A stretch of 64,000 bases of DNA from Paludibacter sp. (GCA_027450045.1 DAIDKM010000001.1:58610-122609), one strand, 5' to 3'. Positions 35,002 to 44,381 are shown, counted from the stretch's first letter. Numbers and translations are program-made. Notes: a model not told the origin generated them from the letters alone.

Positions 35002-36030
35002 CTATTTAATTCCGAAATCGCTTAAACGAGTGGTGAGAGAAAAATGATATGTAAGGCTTCCAACCTGATATTGAGCAACAGCAAAGCCAACACGTACATG
35101 TGAAATGTTTAATCCAAAACCTCCAGAAAAGCCTGAGAAAGAGCGTACATTGGCAATGGCCATTTCTTCTGCCCGACGATCGTTATAGGCAAATGACAAA
35201 TAAAAATTGTTGCTAGGAAGTAAGTCAACTGCAAAAACAAGATGCCGGAACAGCATATTTCCAAATGATGGGGTAACTGCACTTGATGTTGTCGAAGAGC
35301 TGTTATTTAGAAAATTAAGATTCCATCTTTGTAGATTTGTCGCGGTAATTGTTAGTTGTAAAGGGGCGTGTTGAAATTTCTTGGTTATTCCTAATTCAAT
35401 TTCAAAAGGCAATGGTTCGCGAGTTTGATTTCCATTAACAGCATCATATGATGTAATTTGCGAACCTATATTTTTTGCAACAAGTCCGGCAGCAAACAAG
35501 CTGTTTTCATCATGAAAATGAATGCCAACATTAGCTGATAGTCCCAAACTACTATAATTTTCATAATGGGAATAAATAGGTTGAAAGGCTACGCCAATGT
35601 TCCATTTTGCGCTCAATGGACGTGCATAAATTAAGTTGAACGCGTAGTCTTGAGCACTAAAAGTTCCAACAATCTGATTTTCTGGAGTTGTTTCTTGAAA
35701 TTGTCCGTAATTTACATATCGAATACCAAATGCCCAATAATTTTGTTCATTTGAGTTGTAGCCGTAAATAGCTGATCCAAAACTGATTCCGGCTAAATAA
35801 TTTGTATAATTTAACCCTAAATTCTTGTTTGTTTCCGAAGATAGCAAAGCTGGATTGGTGAAAGCAAAATTAATATCTTGATCTGAAAGTGAAACATTGG
35901 TGCCACCCATTGCTGCTAAATGCGCAGAAGCCGGCAGATCCAGAAAAGTATATATACCAGTACCTGCCTGAGCAACAAGTTGCAAAGCATAGAACAATAG
36001 AATATTCAGCAAAAAGACTTTTTTGTTCAT
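35002..36030 (-). CDS. porQ: Type IX secretion system protein PorQ
   Basis: Outer-membrane barrel of the type IX secretion attachment machinery, found only in Bacteroidota. After the signal peptide (MNKKVFLLNILLFYALQLVAQ) the mature start TGIYTFLDLPASAHLAAMGGTNVSLSDQDINFAFTNPALL is the PorQ hallmark; the rest alternates barrel strands and ends GSLTYHFSLTTRLSDFGIK. Length (342) matches. In Porphyromonas gingivalis PorQ helps tether the PorU/PorZ complex that processes and attaches cargo with C-terminal domains. cmk follows, as there. Its presence implies a T9SS, although no other component or cargo is in this window. Confidence 0.92.
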   Translation of the reverse strand: MNKKVFLLNILLFYALQLVAQAGTGIYTFLDLPASAHLAAMGGTNVSLSDQDINFAFTNPALLSSETNKNLGLNYTNYLAGISFGSAIYGYNSNEQNYWAFGIRYVNYGQFQETTPENQIVGTFSAQDYAFNLIYARPLSAKWNIGVAFQPIYSHYENYSSLGLSANVGIHFHDENSLFAAGLVAKNIGSQITSYDAVNGNQTREPLPFEIELGITKKFQHAPLQLTITATNLQRWNLNFLNNSSSTTSSAVTPSFGNMLFRHLVFAVDLLPSNNFYLSFAYNDRRAEEMAIANVRSFSGFSGGFGLNISHVRVGFAVAQYQVGSLTYHFSLTTRLSDFGIK

Positions 36031-36121
36031 GTATAACGTGAAAAATTCAATGGGTGCACAATGTATGTTGCAATGTGCTGGATGATTTTATATTAAGACA
36101 CATTCGATAATCGTATAAGCG

Positions 36122-36796
36122 TTATTCTGAACAAAATATTCTTTCAAAAGCCTTTTCAACTTTCATTTTAACTTCTGACATAGGAACTACTCGTCCCAAT
36201 TCTTGTTGCATAGAAGTAACTCCTTTATCCACAAATCCACAAGGATTAATGTACGAAAAGTAGTTCAAATCGGTTGACACATTCAACGCAAAACCATGCA
36301 TGGTGACAAAATGACTACTACGAACTCCAATGGCACAAATTTTGCGACTACGTGATGGATTTTCAACATCTAACCAAACTCCGGTGGCTTTTGGCATACG
36401 TCCTGCTTGAATATCATATTGTGACAGCACCTCAATGATAGCTGTTTCCATTTTGTCGATAAATTGTTTCAGCCCTAATTTGAAATTATCTAAATCAAAA
36501 ATAGGATAACCAACTAATTGTCCCGGACCATGATAAGTAATGTCGCCTCCACGGTTAGTTTGAAGAAATTCAGCGTGAACAGCTTGCAGTTGCGTATGAT
36601 TAACAAGCAAATTGGCCATTGCACCATTTTTCCCTAACGTAAAAACATGTGGATGTTCACAAAGAACTAAATAATTTGAAGTTTCATGGCCTTGTAGTTT
36701 TTCGGCAATCGTTTCGTTGAAAAGCACTTCTTGCTGATCCCATGCTTTTTGATAAGGAATTATATTCCAATGCAATGTATGTATGTTAGTGTTCAT
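36122..36796 (-). CDS. lipB: Octanoyltransferase LipB
   Basis: Moves octanoyl from acyl carrier protein to the lipoyl domains of 2-oxoacid dehydrogenases and GcvH, the first step of lipoate synthesis. Numbering from the preferred ATG at 36796 (MNTNIHTLHW), the catalytic pair is Lys152 in RKICAIGVR and Cys186 in INPCGFVDKG, with the same 34-residue spacing as the Escherichia coli enzyme; TNRGGDITYHGPGQLVGYP is the substrate loop. The longer track start (36817) would overlap mtgA by 11 bases. The pair mtgA-lipB is close enough to share a transcript. lipA is not in the window. Confidence 0.94.
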   Translation of the reverse strand: MNTNIHTLHWNIIPYQKAWDQQEVLFNETIAEKLQGHETSNYLVLCEHPHVFTLGKNGAMANLLVNHTQLQAVHAEFLQTNRGGDITYHGPGQLVGYPIFDLDNFKLGLKQFIDKMETAIIEVLSQYDIQAGRMPKATGVWLDVENPSRSRKICAIGVRSSHFVTMHGFALNVSTDLNYFSYINPCGFVDKGVTSMQQELGRVVPMSEVKMKVEKAFERIFCSE

Positions 36797-36806
36797 GTTC
36801 AATAAA

Positions 36807-37490
36807 TCATTTTTCAAAAGTCACTTTTGGAATTTTATTCATCAAATTCAATATGTGGGCTTGTCTTTTTAATAAATATGAAGAAGGACGTCCCGGATTC
36901 ATTTTTCGAGGATTTGGTAGCGATACAGCTATTAAAACGGCTTGAGGTCGAGTTAATTGTGATGCGTGACAATGAAAATAATGCTCAGCAGCAGCTTCAA
37001 CGCCATAAATTCCATCGCCGGTTTCAATAACATTCAAGTACACTTCCATGATACGTTCTTTTCCCCAGATAGTTTCAATGAGTAACGTAAAATATGCTTC
37101 GATAGCTTTGCGAACATAGGAACGGTTTGGTAGCAGAAACACATTTTTAGCTGTTTGTTGCGATATAGTGCTCCCACCGCGAATATGTTTGCTGTGTTCA
37201 TTGTGGGCAAATGCAGCTTCAATCGCTTTTTCATCAAATCCGTTATTTTCCATAAAAAGATTGTCTTCTGAAGCAACAACTGCTTGTACCATGTTTGGAG
37301 AAATTTTGTCGAGTGCGACCCAATGTTTATCAATGGTTGGTTTTTGTCCATGAATTAGTTTTTCGGCTGATCGTAATATCATTAATGGTGTAACAAACAC
37401 AGGAACAAACCGATACACAATGACTGAAAAAATACTGAGTAAAAACCCTATAAGGAGTGTCTTGCCAATTATTCGTCCAAATTTCTTCAT
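36807..37490 (-). CDS. mtgA: Monofunctional biosynthetic peptidoglycan transglycosylase
   Basis: Glycosyltransferase (GT51) that polymerises lipid II into glycan strands at the periplasmic face. One N-terminal membrane helix (about residues 11-29 from the ATG at 37490), then the GT51 domain: catalytic Glu75 in VASEDNLF, the GGSTISQQTAKNVFL motif, and ETIWGKERIMEVYLNVIETGDGIYGVEAAAEHYF. Length (227) fits MtgA; no transpeptidase domain follows. The track start at 37517 overlaps the -7 element at 37515-37522, which favours the internal ATG. Confidence 0.94.
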   Translation of the reverse strand: MKKFGRIIGKTLLIGFLLSIFSVIVYRFVPVFVTPLMILRSAEKLIHGQKPTIDKHWVALDKISPNMVQAVVASEDNLFMENNGFDEKAIEAAFAHNEHSKHIRGGSTISQQTAKNVFLLPNRSYVRKAIEAYFTLLIETIWGKERIMEVYLNVIETGDGIYGVEAAAEHYFHCHASQLTRPQAVLIAVSLPNPRKMNPGRPSSYLLKRQAHILNLMNKIPKVTFEK

Positions 37491-37514
37491 AATAGTAAAG
37501 GAATAGCTACAGGA

Positions 37515-37522
37515 CAAAGGTA
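37515..37522 (-). promoter_or_regulatory. -7 promoter element for mtgA-lipB
   Basis: The minus strand reads TACCTTTG (TAnnTTTG), 25 bases before the ATG at 37490. Confidence 0.55.
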
Positions 37523-37601
37523 ATTAATTTTGCTCATTTCTCATGGTTCTAAGTTGATTGGTTACCTCTTATACGGATTAGGATGTTCGTGGTAATTTAG
37601 C

Positions 37602-37609
37602 TAACTTTG
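37602..37609 (+). promoter_or_regulatory. -7 promoter element for the acyltransferase-engB pair
   Basis: TAACTTTG matches TAnnTTTG, 23 bases before the ATG at 37632. It is divergent from the mtgA promoter about 80 bases to the left. Confidence 0.55.
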
Positions 37610-37631
37610 CACTACGATTACGTCAAAAAAA

Positions 37632-38180
37632 ATGAAAAAGCTTAGCCGATTTCTTTTAGATATAAATGGATGGAAAATAGTGAAAACTATTTCTGTACCC
37701 GACAAATGTGTTTTTTGCATGGCGCCTCATACCAGTAATTGGGATTTTCTTTGGGGGATGTTATTTGGTTATGCCTTGGAGTTACATGCACACTTTTTGA
37801 TGAAACGAGAGTGGTTTTATTTTCCAATGGGATTGCTAATGAGAAGTTTAGGTGGAATTCCAGTTGACAGAAAACGAAAAACTTCATTAACGGATAATAT
37901 GATTTTATGGTTTAAAGAAAATTCTATATTTCGTTTAGCTATTGCTCCAGAAGGTACCCGTCAATTTACTAAGGAATGGAAAAAAGGCTTCTACTTTATT
38001 GCAACGAAAGCAGAAGTCCCCATTGTTTTAACGTATATTGACTATAAAACAAAGAGTTTGGGATTTGCGGGTTTGTTTCATCCTACGGGAGATTTTGCAA
38101 AGGACTTGCCGCAGATTCAGGCTTTTTATAAAGGGAAAGAAGGAAAATTTCCAGATCGGTTTTACTCTTCTTCAATTTGA
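37632..38180 (+). CDS. PlsC-like lysophospholipid acyltransferase
   Basis: Membrane-associated acyltransferase of the PlsC/LPLAT superfamily. The catalytic HxxxxD is seen as His33-Asp38 in APHTSNWDF, the second motif as [11 protein letters not shown] (about 75-85) and the third as [10 protein letters not shown] (about 103-112). At 182 residues it is short for PlsC (about 240) and resembles the small subgroup of uncertain substrate, so 1-acylglycerol-3-phosphate is likely but not certain. It precedes engB by 28 bases on the same strand. Confidence 0.85.
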   Translation: MKKLSRFLLDINGWKIVKTISVPDKCVFCMAPHTSNWDFLWGMLFGYALELHAHFLMKREWFYFPMGLLMRSLGGIPVDRKRKTSLTDNMILWFKENSIFRLAIAPEGTRQFTKEWKKGFYFIATKAEVPIVLTYIDYKTKSLGFAGLFHPTGDFAKDLPQIQAFYKGKEGKFPDRFYSSSI

Positions 38181-38208
38181 TTTTATATTTAGCAAAAACA
38201 TTCATTTT

Positions 38209-38814
38209 ATGATCATCAACTCTGCTGATTTTGTAATTAGCAATACGGATGTGCAATTCTGTCCGGAAACAGTATTGCCAGAATATGCTTTTATTGGACG
38301 TTCTAATGTTGGTAAATCATCTTTAATCAATATGTTGACTCAAAAAAATAAATTAGCGTTGATCTCCAGTAAACCCGGAAAGACGATGTTGATTAATCAT
38401 TTTTTGATCAATCATGAGTGGTTTTTGGTAGATCTACCAGGATACGGATTTGCTAAAACGGGTAGGGCGTCTCGTGAACGGTTGCAGAAAATGATTAATT
38501 CATATATTCTTCTTCGTAAGCCCTTGATCAATCTTTTTGTCCTAATCGATTCTCGTCTCGAGCCTCAATTCATTGATCTTCAATTTATGGAATGGTTAGG
38601 AATTCAGGGGGTTCCTTTTTCCATCGTATTTACCAAAATAGATAAATTATCTATTACACGATTTTTGGAAAATAGAAAAAAATATGAAGCAACCTTACTC
38701 CAAACTTGGGAAACACTTCCTATTATTTTTCAAACCTCTTCGAAAGAGGGAAAAGGTAGAGATGAGATTTTAAATTATATTGAAAGTCTCAATCAGGAAA
38801 TTGGTCATGCTTAA
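38209..38814 (+). CDS. engB: Ribosome biogenesis GTPase EngB/YsxC/YihA
   Basis: GTPase needed for late assembly of the 50S subunit. The ATG at 38209 ([20 protein letters not shown]) gives the usual 201-residue protein; the 57 residues added in the ORF track overlap the acyltransferase gene. G1 is GRSNVGKS (30-37), G3 DLPGYGFA (75-82) and G4 TKID near 146. Its stop TAA overlaps the convergent recR stop in the shared TTAA, leaving no room for a terminator. Confidence 0.95.
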   Translation: MIINSADFVISNTDVQFCPETVLPEYAFIGRSNVGKSSLINMLTQKNKLALISSKPGKTMLINHFLINHEWFLVDLPGYGFAKTGRASRERLQKMINSYILLRKPLINLFVLIDSRLEPQFIDLQFMEWLGIQGVPFSIVFTKIDKLSITRFLENRKKYEATLLQTWETLPIIFQTSSKEGKGRDEILNYIESLNQEIGHA

Positions 38815-39428
38815 TACGTGAAGACTGTTCTATTCACAATTGAACGGCCCAAGGTAATCTCATCTGCGTATTCTAACTCATTTCCAATAGCAATTCCTCG
38901 TGCAATGGTGGTAATGGCGATTGAAAAAGGAGCAAGTTTCCGATAAATGTAGTAAGCTGTTGTATCTCCTTCCATAGTAGGACTTAAAGCCAAAAAAATC
39001 TCTTGAATTCCTCCTTTTTGGGAGACTCTTTCAATTAAGCTCTCAATTTCAAGATCACTAGGTCCTATTCCTTCCATAGGAGAAATAATGCCCCCTAACA
39101 CATGGTATAATCCTTTATATTGCTGCGTATTTTCAATAGACATGACATCTTTAATGTTTTCCACAACACAAATAATTGCTCTGTCCCGACCTCGATCGGC
39201 ACAAATTGAACACACATCGGTATCAGAAATATTGTGACATTCTTTGCAATAATGTATCTCGTGTTTGAGACGTAAAAGGGTGTTGCCAAACTTTTCTACA
39301 TCAGAAGTCGGCTGCCGCAAGAGATAAAGAACCAATCGTAAAGCCGTTTTTCTACCAATACCCGGCAATTTTGCAAATTCATTTACAGTTGCCTCAAGTA
39401 AAGCAGAAGGGTAGGTCTGGAAACTCAT
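38811..39428 (-). CDS. recR: Recombination mediator protein RecR
   Basis: Works with RecO and RecF to load RecA at single-stranded gaps. The helix-hairpin-helix [14 protein letters not shown] covers residues 18-31; the zinc finger uses Cys61, 64, 73 and 76; the Toprim domain starts at [15 protein letters not shown] and contains the [20 protein letters not shown] segment; the C-terminal Walker-like region ends RSIVNRTVF. Length (205) is normal. The usual dnaX-ybaB-recR order is not kept: dnaX lies 25 kb away. Confidence 0.96.
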   Translation of the reverse strand: MSFQTYPSALLEATVNEFAKLPGIGRKTALRLVLYLLRQPTSDVEKFGNTLLRLKHEIHYCKECHNISDTDVCSICADRGRDRAIICVVENIKDVMSIENTQQYKGLYHVLGGIISPMEGIGPSDLEIESLIERVSQKGGIQEIFLALSPTMEGDTTAYYIYRKLAPFSIAITTIARGIAIGNELEYADEITLGRSIVNRTVFTY

Positions 39429-39508
39429 AAATATTTAAGGAGCGTTTGTTAGGTTATTGTCGAAAAACCGAAAACTGTTTATCCAAATTGCGTTTTGAGC
39501 ATTTAACA

Positions 39509-39538
39509 AAAAGCTGCCTAATGAAACAGGCAGCTTTT
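39509..39538 (-). terminator. Rho-independent terminator after the pseudouridine synthase gene
   Basis: AAAAGCTGCCT pairs perfectly with AGGCAGCTTTT (11 bp, eight-base loop). On the minus strand the stem closes in TTTT and continues TGTTAAATG, about 70 bases after the stop of the gene at 39608. Confidence 0.7.
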
Positions 39539-39607
39539 ATGATTAATCGTATTCGTCGTGAAATGTGCTTATACGAAATGATTTGACTAAAAAATCGCGT
39601 TGAAATA

Positions 39608-40933
39608 TTACTCAAAAGCACCCATTTTCAACATATTAACTTCTTGTTGAGTTAGATAGCGCCATGTACCGCGTGGCAATCCTTTTTTTGTCAATCCTGC
39701 AAAGAAGACACGATCCAAACGTTTGACACGATAACCCAGATGATCAAATATACGTCGAACAATGCGATTTCGTCCGGAATGTATTTGAATTCCCACCTGC
39801 TTACGATCTTCTTCATCCACAAAATGAACTTCGTCAGCATGAATTTCTCCATCTTCTAATTCAATCCCATTGACAATTTGTTCCATATCTGCCTTGGTAA
39901 GTGCTTTATCAAGATAGGCGTGATAAATTTTCTTTTTGTTGTACTTAGGATGTGTCAATTTGGAAGCAAGGTCGCCATCGTTTGTCAATAATAAAACTCC
40001 GGTAGTGCTTCTATCCAATCTACCCACAGGATAAATACGCTCATTACAAGCATTACGGACAAGGTCCAACACTGTTTTACGCTCCTTGGGATCATCTACT
40101 GTAGTGACAAAATCCTTTGGTTTGTTCAGTAAGAGGTAAACTTTTTTTTCTGATTGTACCGTCTGATCGTGAAAAATCACTTTGTCAGTAGGTAAAATTT
40201 TAGTTCCCAATTCACTGACAACTTGACCATTAACTGTTACTACTCCAGCTTTGATATATTCGTCAGCTTCGCGTCTTGAACAGATTCCTGCATTGGCTAA
40301 ATATTTATTGAGTCTAACAGGTTCATTGGCATTGGAGAGTGGAGCATAACTGCGTGGTGTGGGTGCTGGTCTGTACTCTTGTTGTTGCCGTGGAGGATAT
40401 GGACGATTATGAGAATCATTTCGTTGATTCCTGTTATTTTGTGAATATGGTCGCGGTGCTGAATCTCGTCGATCTCTTGAATCACCGCTTCTGTTGTATG
40501 AAGGATTATCCCGACGTTGATTTGAGTCTTGTGATGAATAACTACGATTCTGACTTGACGTATCATTTGATCCTCTGTAAGGACGTGGAGGATAGTCTCT
40601 GTTTCCTTCCCGATTGTATGGACGTTGCCCTTCGTTGGAAGTAGGTTTGTTGTATGAACGAGAAGAAGAATTATTGTCGTTTGAGTTATAGTTTCTTTGT
40701 GTATTACTTCTGTTCCCGTCTTCACGAGAAGAGTAAGGTCGTTGTTGTTGAGTGTTATCTCGTCCCTGATTGAAACGAGGCCTGTTTTCATTGCTGGAAG
40801 AATAGTTCTTCCCCGAAGCATTAGTCGTAAAACGGGGACGTGCTCGATTTGATCTGTTTGCATTACCGTCACGGCCGGCTCCTTCACCTGATTCTTTATC
40901 AGGATTTTGCCATTTGTTGTCTTTGAAGTCCAT
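39608..40933 (-). CDS. RluB/RsuA-type pseudouridine synthase with long disordered N-terminus
   Basis: Pseudouridine synthase of the RluB/RluE/RsuA family acting on rRNA. Residues 206-260 are the S4 RNA-binding domain (VRLNKYLANAGICSRREADEYI); the catalytic Asp307 is in GRLDRSTTGVLLL; the C-terminus has the IQIHSGRNRIVRRIFDHLGY motif. The first about 200 residues are unlike the rest: almost only Arg, Asn, Ser, Gln, Tyr, Pro and Gly with many RPY, RSY and NR repeats, no hydrophobic core, and so predicted disordered and RNA-binding. Such extensions are known on this enzyme in Bacteroidota. Which uridine is modified cannot be read from the sequence. Confidence 0.9.
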   Translation of the reverse strand: MDFKDNKWQNPDKESGEGAGRDGNANRSNRARPRFTTNASGKNYSSSNENRPRFNQGRDNTQQQRPYSSREDGNRSNTQRNYNSNDNNSSSRSYNKPTSNEGQRPYNREGNRDYPPRPYRGSNDTSSQNRSYSSQDSNQRRDNPSYNRSGDSRDRRDSAPRPYSQNNRNQRNDSHNRPYPPRQQQEYRPAPTPRSYAPLSNANEPVRLNKYLANAGICSRREADEYIKAGVVTVNGQVVSELGTKILPTDKVIFHDQTVQSEKKVYLLLNKPKDFVTTVDDPKERKTVLDLVRNACNERIYPVGRLDRSTTGVLLLTNDGDLASKLTHPKYNKKKIYHAYLDKALTKADMEQIVNGIELEDGEIHADEVHFVDEEDRKQVGIQIHSGRNRIVRRIFDHLGYRVKRLDRVFFAGLTKKGLPRGTWRYLTQQEVNMLKMGAFE

Positions 40934-41100
40934 TTGATGAATAAATTAATGTATGAAATCGGACATAAATTGCAGAGATGCTCTTTAATATACGCTTTTT
41001 AGTCTGTATATTGATAGGTTATAAAAATACTTTTTCTATGATTTCTTTTTTAATCGCTATATATTAAATAGTTAGAAAGCACGTATTTTCATCCTGCTTA

Positions 41101-42957
41101 TTATAGACTCTCGTCTATTAGCTTGATCTTTTTTTCAATTAAGTTGCGATCTTCTTTTAGTTGTTTTATTTTACGCTCAAGTTCTTGAACGATACTGTCT
41201 GATTTTTTTGTTTTAGCTGATATGAAACCCATGTTATTTTCATAAGTAGCAATTTCCGATTTTAGTGTGTCATAAGTTCTTAACAGTTTCTCACGTTCAC
41301 GAAAAAGCTGGTTTGAACGATCTCCTTCTACCATCTTTTCAACAGTATCTTTAAAGGAGATTAATTTGCGATTGACAGCATCGATGTTCATGGCATCCAT
41401 CTGCTTATTAACAGCTTCTTTGAATGTCTTAAAAATTTTATCTTTGTCTTTAAATGGAACATGTCCAATAGTATTCCATTGTGAAAGTAGTTCTCTGAAA
41501 TGAGTAAATGATTCTTGAACGTTTTCTGTTTTTTTAAAAGCATTAATCTTATCGATTAGCTCTTGTTTAAGATTCAAATTGGCTATTTCATCCATTTTTT
41601 TTGATGAAAAGGTTTTAGCCTTCTCTTCAAAAAAATGATCACATGCCGTTACAAATCTTTTCCAGAGAATATCAGAATATTTCTTGGCAACAGGCCCAAT
41701 AGTCTTCCATTCTTTTTGAATTTGAATCAGAATGTCGGTTGTTGCTTTCCAATCAGTACTGTTTTGAAGTGACTCAGCTTGTTCACAAAGTATTTTTTTC
41801 TTTTCAAAGTTTTCTTCTAATTCCGCTTTTGATGCTTTCATAAACTCACTTTTCAATTGAAAAAAGTGATCACATGCTGAGCGAAAACGTTCGTATACTT
41901 TGATGTTTTCTTTTCGTGGCGCAAATCCAATATTTTTCCATTGATGTTGATACTCAATAATTTCAGTTGTTTTAGTTTCCCAATCTCTGAAATTATTCAA
42001 CTTGGCATAATCAATTGATTCAACAGCTTCACATAACGTGTTTTTGGTTGTCAAATTGAGTTCTTCCTGCGTTTTTAGAGCCGCAAAAAAGTCTTGGTGT
42101 TTTTTATTTACAATGGCAGAAGCAGTTTTAAATCGCTCCCATACTTCATCTCTGAATTCACGAGCTACAGGTCCGATTTCTCGCCACTCTTCATGTAATT
42201 TCTGCAACATCCTCGAAGCGATTACAACATCTTTCTCCTCGGCTAATTTTTCGGCGGTTTCGCACAAAATCGTTTTTTGCTCCAGATTTTTTTTAAAATC
42301 GTAATCGCGGAGTTCATTATTGATTTTTATCAAATCATAAAAACGCTCCATGTAAACGTTGTAAACCTTCCAAAGTTCGTTGACTTTAGCTTGAGGAATT
42401 GCTCCAATACTTTTCCACTCTTGTTGTAACTTTCTAAAAATGGGCAAAGATTCGCCAACATCTCCCGATTCAGCAATGGCTTTTAATTGATCTAATAACG
42501 ATAGTTTCTTTTTGAGATTCTCTTCTTTGATTTTTTCTATAGATTCAATAAAAGCTGATTTTTGTTCTTTGTAGCTTTGTAGTAACGATTTGAAGTTAAT
42601 CTCTTCCTCGTCTGGTAATTGAGAAAAAGTGTCTTCTGTTCCGCCATTTTCGACAAACACTTTTTTTTGCTGTTCTATCTCAAGTTTATGCTTACGATAA
42701 TATTGTTGCTTAATGGCTTCTACAGCGTCTTTATCAATTTTTTCGATTGGATTTTTCATTATTTCCTGAAGCCTCGCAACCAGTTCTGCTTTTGTTAATG
42801 ACGCATATTCACGAAAAGAATCATTTTCTTTGTTGACATCTACCTGTTCAACTAAGTGTTCAGGCGCTTGATTGTTCGCAGATATGTCTGATTGTGTGTG
42901 CGATATAACCGCTTCTGACTGTTGTTCCTTGATGTCATCAAGAGTGTCCATGGGCAA
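41101..42957 (-). CDS. DUF349 repeat protein
   Basis: A 618-residue helical protein built from about five DUF349 repeats, seen by the recurring W-x-x-I-G motif followed by a charged helix: WKSIGAIP, WREIGPVA, WKNIGFAP, WKTIGPVA and WNTIGHVP. Each repeat is about 75 residues; the C-terminal 90 residues are coiled coil and the first 60 are acidic and poorly ordered. The protein lacks signal peptide and membrane segments. The family is widespread in Bacteroidota and of unknown function. It is monocistronic with a minus-strand TAATTTTG element about 70 bases upstream. Confidence 0.88.
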   Translation of the reverse strand: MPMDTLDDIKEQQSEAVISHTQSDISANNQAPEHLVEQVDVNKENDSFREYASLTKAELVARLQEIMKNPIEKIDKDAVEAIKQQYYRKHKLEIEQQKKVFVENGGTEDTFSQLPDEEEINFKSLLQSYKEQKSAFIESIEKIKEENLKKKLSLLDQLKAIAESGDVGESLPIFRKLQQEWKSIGAIPQAKVNELWKVYNVYMERFYDLIKINNELRDYDFKKNLEQKTILCETAEKLAEEKDVVIASRMLQKLHEEWREIGPVAREFRDEVWERFKTASAIVNKKHQDFFAALKTQEELNLTTKNTLCEAVESIDYAKLNNFRDWETKTTEIIEYQHQWKNIGFAPRKENIKVYERFRSACDHFFQLKSEFMKASKAELEENFEKKKILCEQAESLQNSTDWKATTDILIQIQKEWKTIGPVAKKYSDILWKRFVTACDHFFEEKAKTFSSKKMDEIANLNLKQELIDKINAFKKTENVQESFTHFRELLSQWNTIGHVPFKDKDKIFKTFKEAVNKQMDAMNIDAVNRKLISFKDTVEKMVEGDRSNQLFREREKLLRTYDTLKSEIATYENNMGFISAKTKKSDSIVQELERKIKQLKEDRNLIEKKIKLIDESL

Positions 42958-43028
42958 TGTTGTTAGGGTGTTAAAGGATCGATGATAATCAGAACTGAAT
43001 GTTCGATAATCACTTATTCAAAGTGTTG

Positions 43029-43036
43029 CAAAATTA
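43029..43036 (-). promoter_or_regulatory. -7 promoter element for the DUF349 gene
   Basis: The minus strand reads TAATTTTG (TAnnTTTG), 72 bases before the ATG. Confidence 0.45.
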
Positions 43037-43265
43037 GCGACTTTTTTTCTCACTGCAAAGTGTTTCGTAATTATATTGTTTGCTCGTTTGTGATGGTGAT
43101 GTTTTCCATTTTTTCTATTCAAACGATATTTATGAGAACGCATTGTTATTAGCGTGAGATTTTCAGAAGAGAATTTGGTTTTGATCTTGAGAGAAAATTC
43201 AAAATAGACCCATAAGTTTATTAGTTTTTAAGAAACAAAAAGAGTGTAAAGTCTTTTCGTTTTCG

Positions 43266-43273
43266 TATTTTTG
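43266..43273 (+). promoter_or_regulatory. -7 promoter element for rfbB-xseB
   Basis: TATTTTTG matches TAnnTTTG, 56 bases before the ATG at 43329. Confidence 0.5.
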
Positions 43274-43328
43274 CATGTTGCTTTATTTGGAGCAAGAAAA
43301 TTCATCTTAAACATCAAATCAAGTGAAA

Positions 43329-44381
43329 ATGAAGACAATTCTTATTACCGGTGGTGCAGGTTTTATTGGTTCACATGTTGTCGACCTATTTGTTGAGAAA
43401 TACCCAAATTATCAGATTGTTAATCTTGATGCATTGACTTATGCCGGTAATTTGGAGAATTTGAAGAAAGCATCAGAGAAATCAAATTATATATTTGAAA
43501 AAGAAGATATTACAAATGCAGATGCAATCAATCGGTTATTTGCCAAATATCAATTTGACGGAGTGATTCATTTAGCTGCTGAATCACATGTTGACCGATC
43601 TATTCTTGATCCTCTTTCGTTTGTAAAAACCAATGTGCTGGGGACCGTAAATTTACTCCATGCTGCAAAAGAATCTTGGAAAAGTTCTTTTGAAGGGAAA
43701 CGATTTTATCATATTTCAACTGATGAAGTATATGGTTCGTTAAGTCATGAAGGTAAATTCAAAGAAACCACATCGTACGATCCCCGAAGTCCATATTCTG
43801 CTTCGAAAGCCAGTTCAGATCATTTTGTGAGAGCTTTTTATCATACATTTCAATTACCGATTGTTGTGTCAAATTGTTCCAACAACTATGGAGCACGTCA
43901 ATTTCCCGAGAAATTGATTCCTTTAGCCATTAATAATATTAAGTATAACAAGCCAATACCAATTTACGGAAAAGGAGAAAACATACGTGACTGGCTTTAT
44001 GTTAACGACCATGCATCTGCCATTGATCTTATTTTTCATCAAGGCTCTAATGGAGAAACCTATAACATCGGAGGAAATAATGAATGGACAAACATTGATC
44101 TTATTCGCCTTCTGTGTGAAATTATGGATAAAAAACTGGGACGATCTGCCGGTACGTCAGCAAAGCTGATCACGTTTATTACAGATCGCGCTGGGCATGA
44201 TTTGCGTTATGCGATTGATTCGTCAAAATTGCAACAAGAATTAGGATGGAAACCTTCGTTGCAATTTGCTGAAGGGTTAGAAAAAACCGTCGAGTGGTAT
44301 TTGGACAATGAGGAATGGATGACGAATATTACCACTGGAGTTTATCAACAATACTACGAAAAACAATATAAACTGAATTGA
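43329..44381 (+). CDS. rfbB: dTDP-glucose 4,6-dehydratase
   Basis: Makes dTDP-4-keto-6-deoxyglucose, the branch point to dTDP-rhamnose and other deoxysugars for surface polysaccharide. I use the ATG at 43329 rather than the GTG at 43323. The NAD-binding GGAGFIGSH lies at 8-16, the active-site TDE at 131-133 and Tyr156/Lys160 in YSASK; NYGARQFPEKLIPL binds the nucleotide sugar. Length (350) is normal. rfbA, rfbC and rfbD are not adjacent, so the remaining steps are encoded elsewhere; the nearest sugar gene is the GT2 transferase 1.3 kb away on the other strand. Confidence 0.95.
   Translation: MKTILITGGAGFIGSHVVDLFVEKYPNYQIVNLDALTYAGNLENLKKASEKSNYIFEKEDITNADAINRLFAKYQFDGVIHLAAESHVDRSILDPLSFVKTNVLGTVNLLHAAKESWKSSFEGKRFYHISTDEVYGSLSHEGKFKETTSYDPRSPYSASKASSDHFVRAFYHTFQLPIVVSNCSNNYGARQFPEKLIPLAINNIKYNKPIPIYGKGENIRDWLYVNDHASAIDLIFHQGSNGETYNIGGNNEWTNIDLIRLLCEIMDKKLGRSAGTSAKLITFITDRAGHDLRYAIDSSKLQQELGWKPSLQFAEGLEKTVEWYLDNEEWMTNITTGVYQQYYEKQYKLN

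Larger units (their letters stand above)
42958..43328. other. Divergent promoter region between DUF349 and rfbB
   Basis: About 370 bases without a coding sequence. A minus-strand -7 element (43029-43036) serves the DUF349 gene and a plus-strand element (43266-43273) serves rfbB. The 230 bases between them are AT-rich and show no repeat or hairpin I can support. Confidence 0.5.

Noticed and set aside
40339-40644. 101-residue opposite-strand ORF in the same region
   Set aside because: Shadow of the same low-complexity coding repeat.
40297-40887. 196-residue alternative frame inside the pseudouridine synthase gene
   Set aside because: It arises from the repetitive Arg/Asn/Ser codons of the disordered N-terminus; composition is abnormal (Ile/Thr/His-rich) and no start or promoter supports it.
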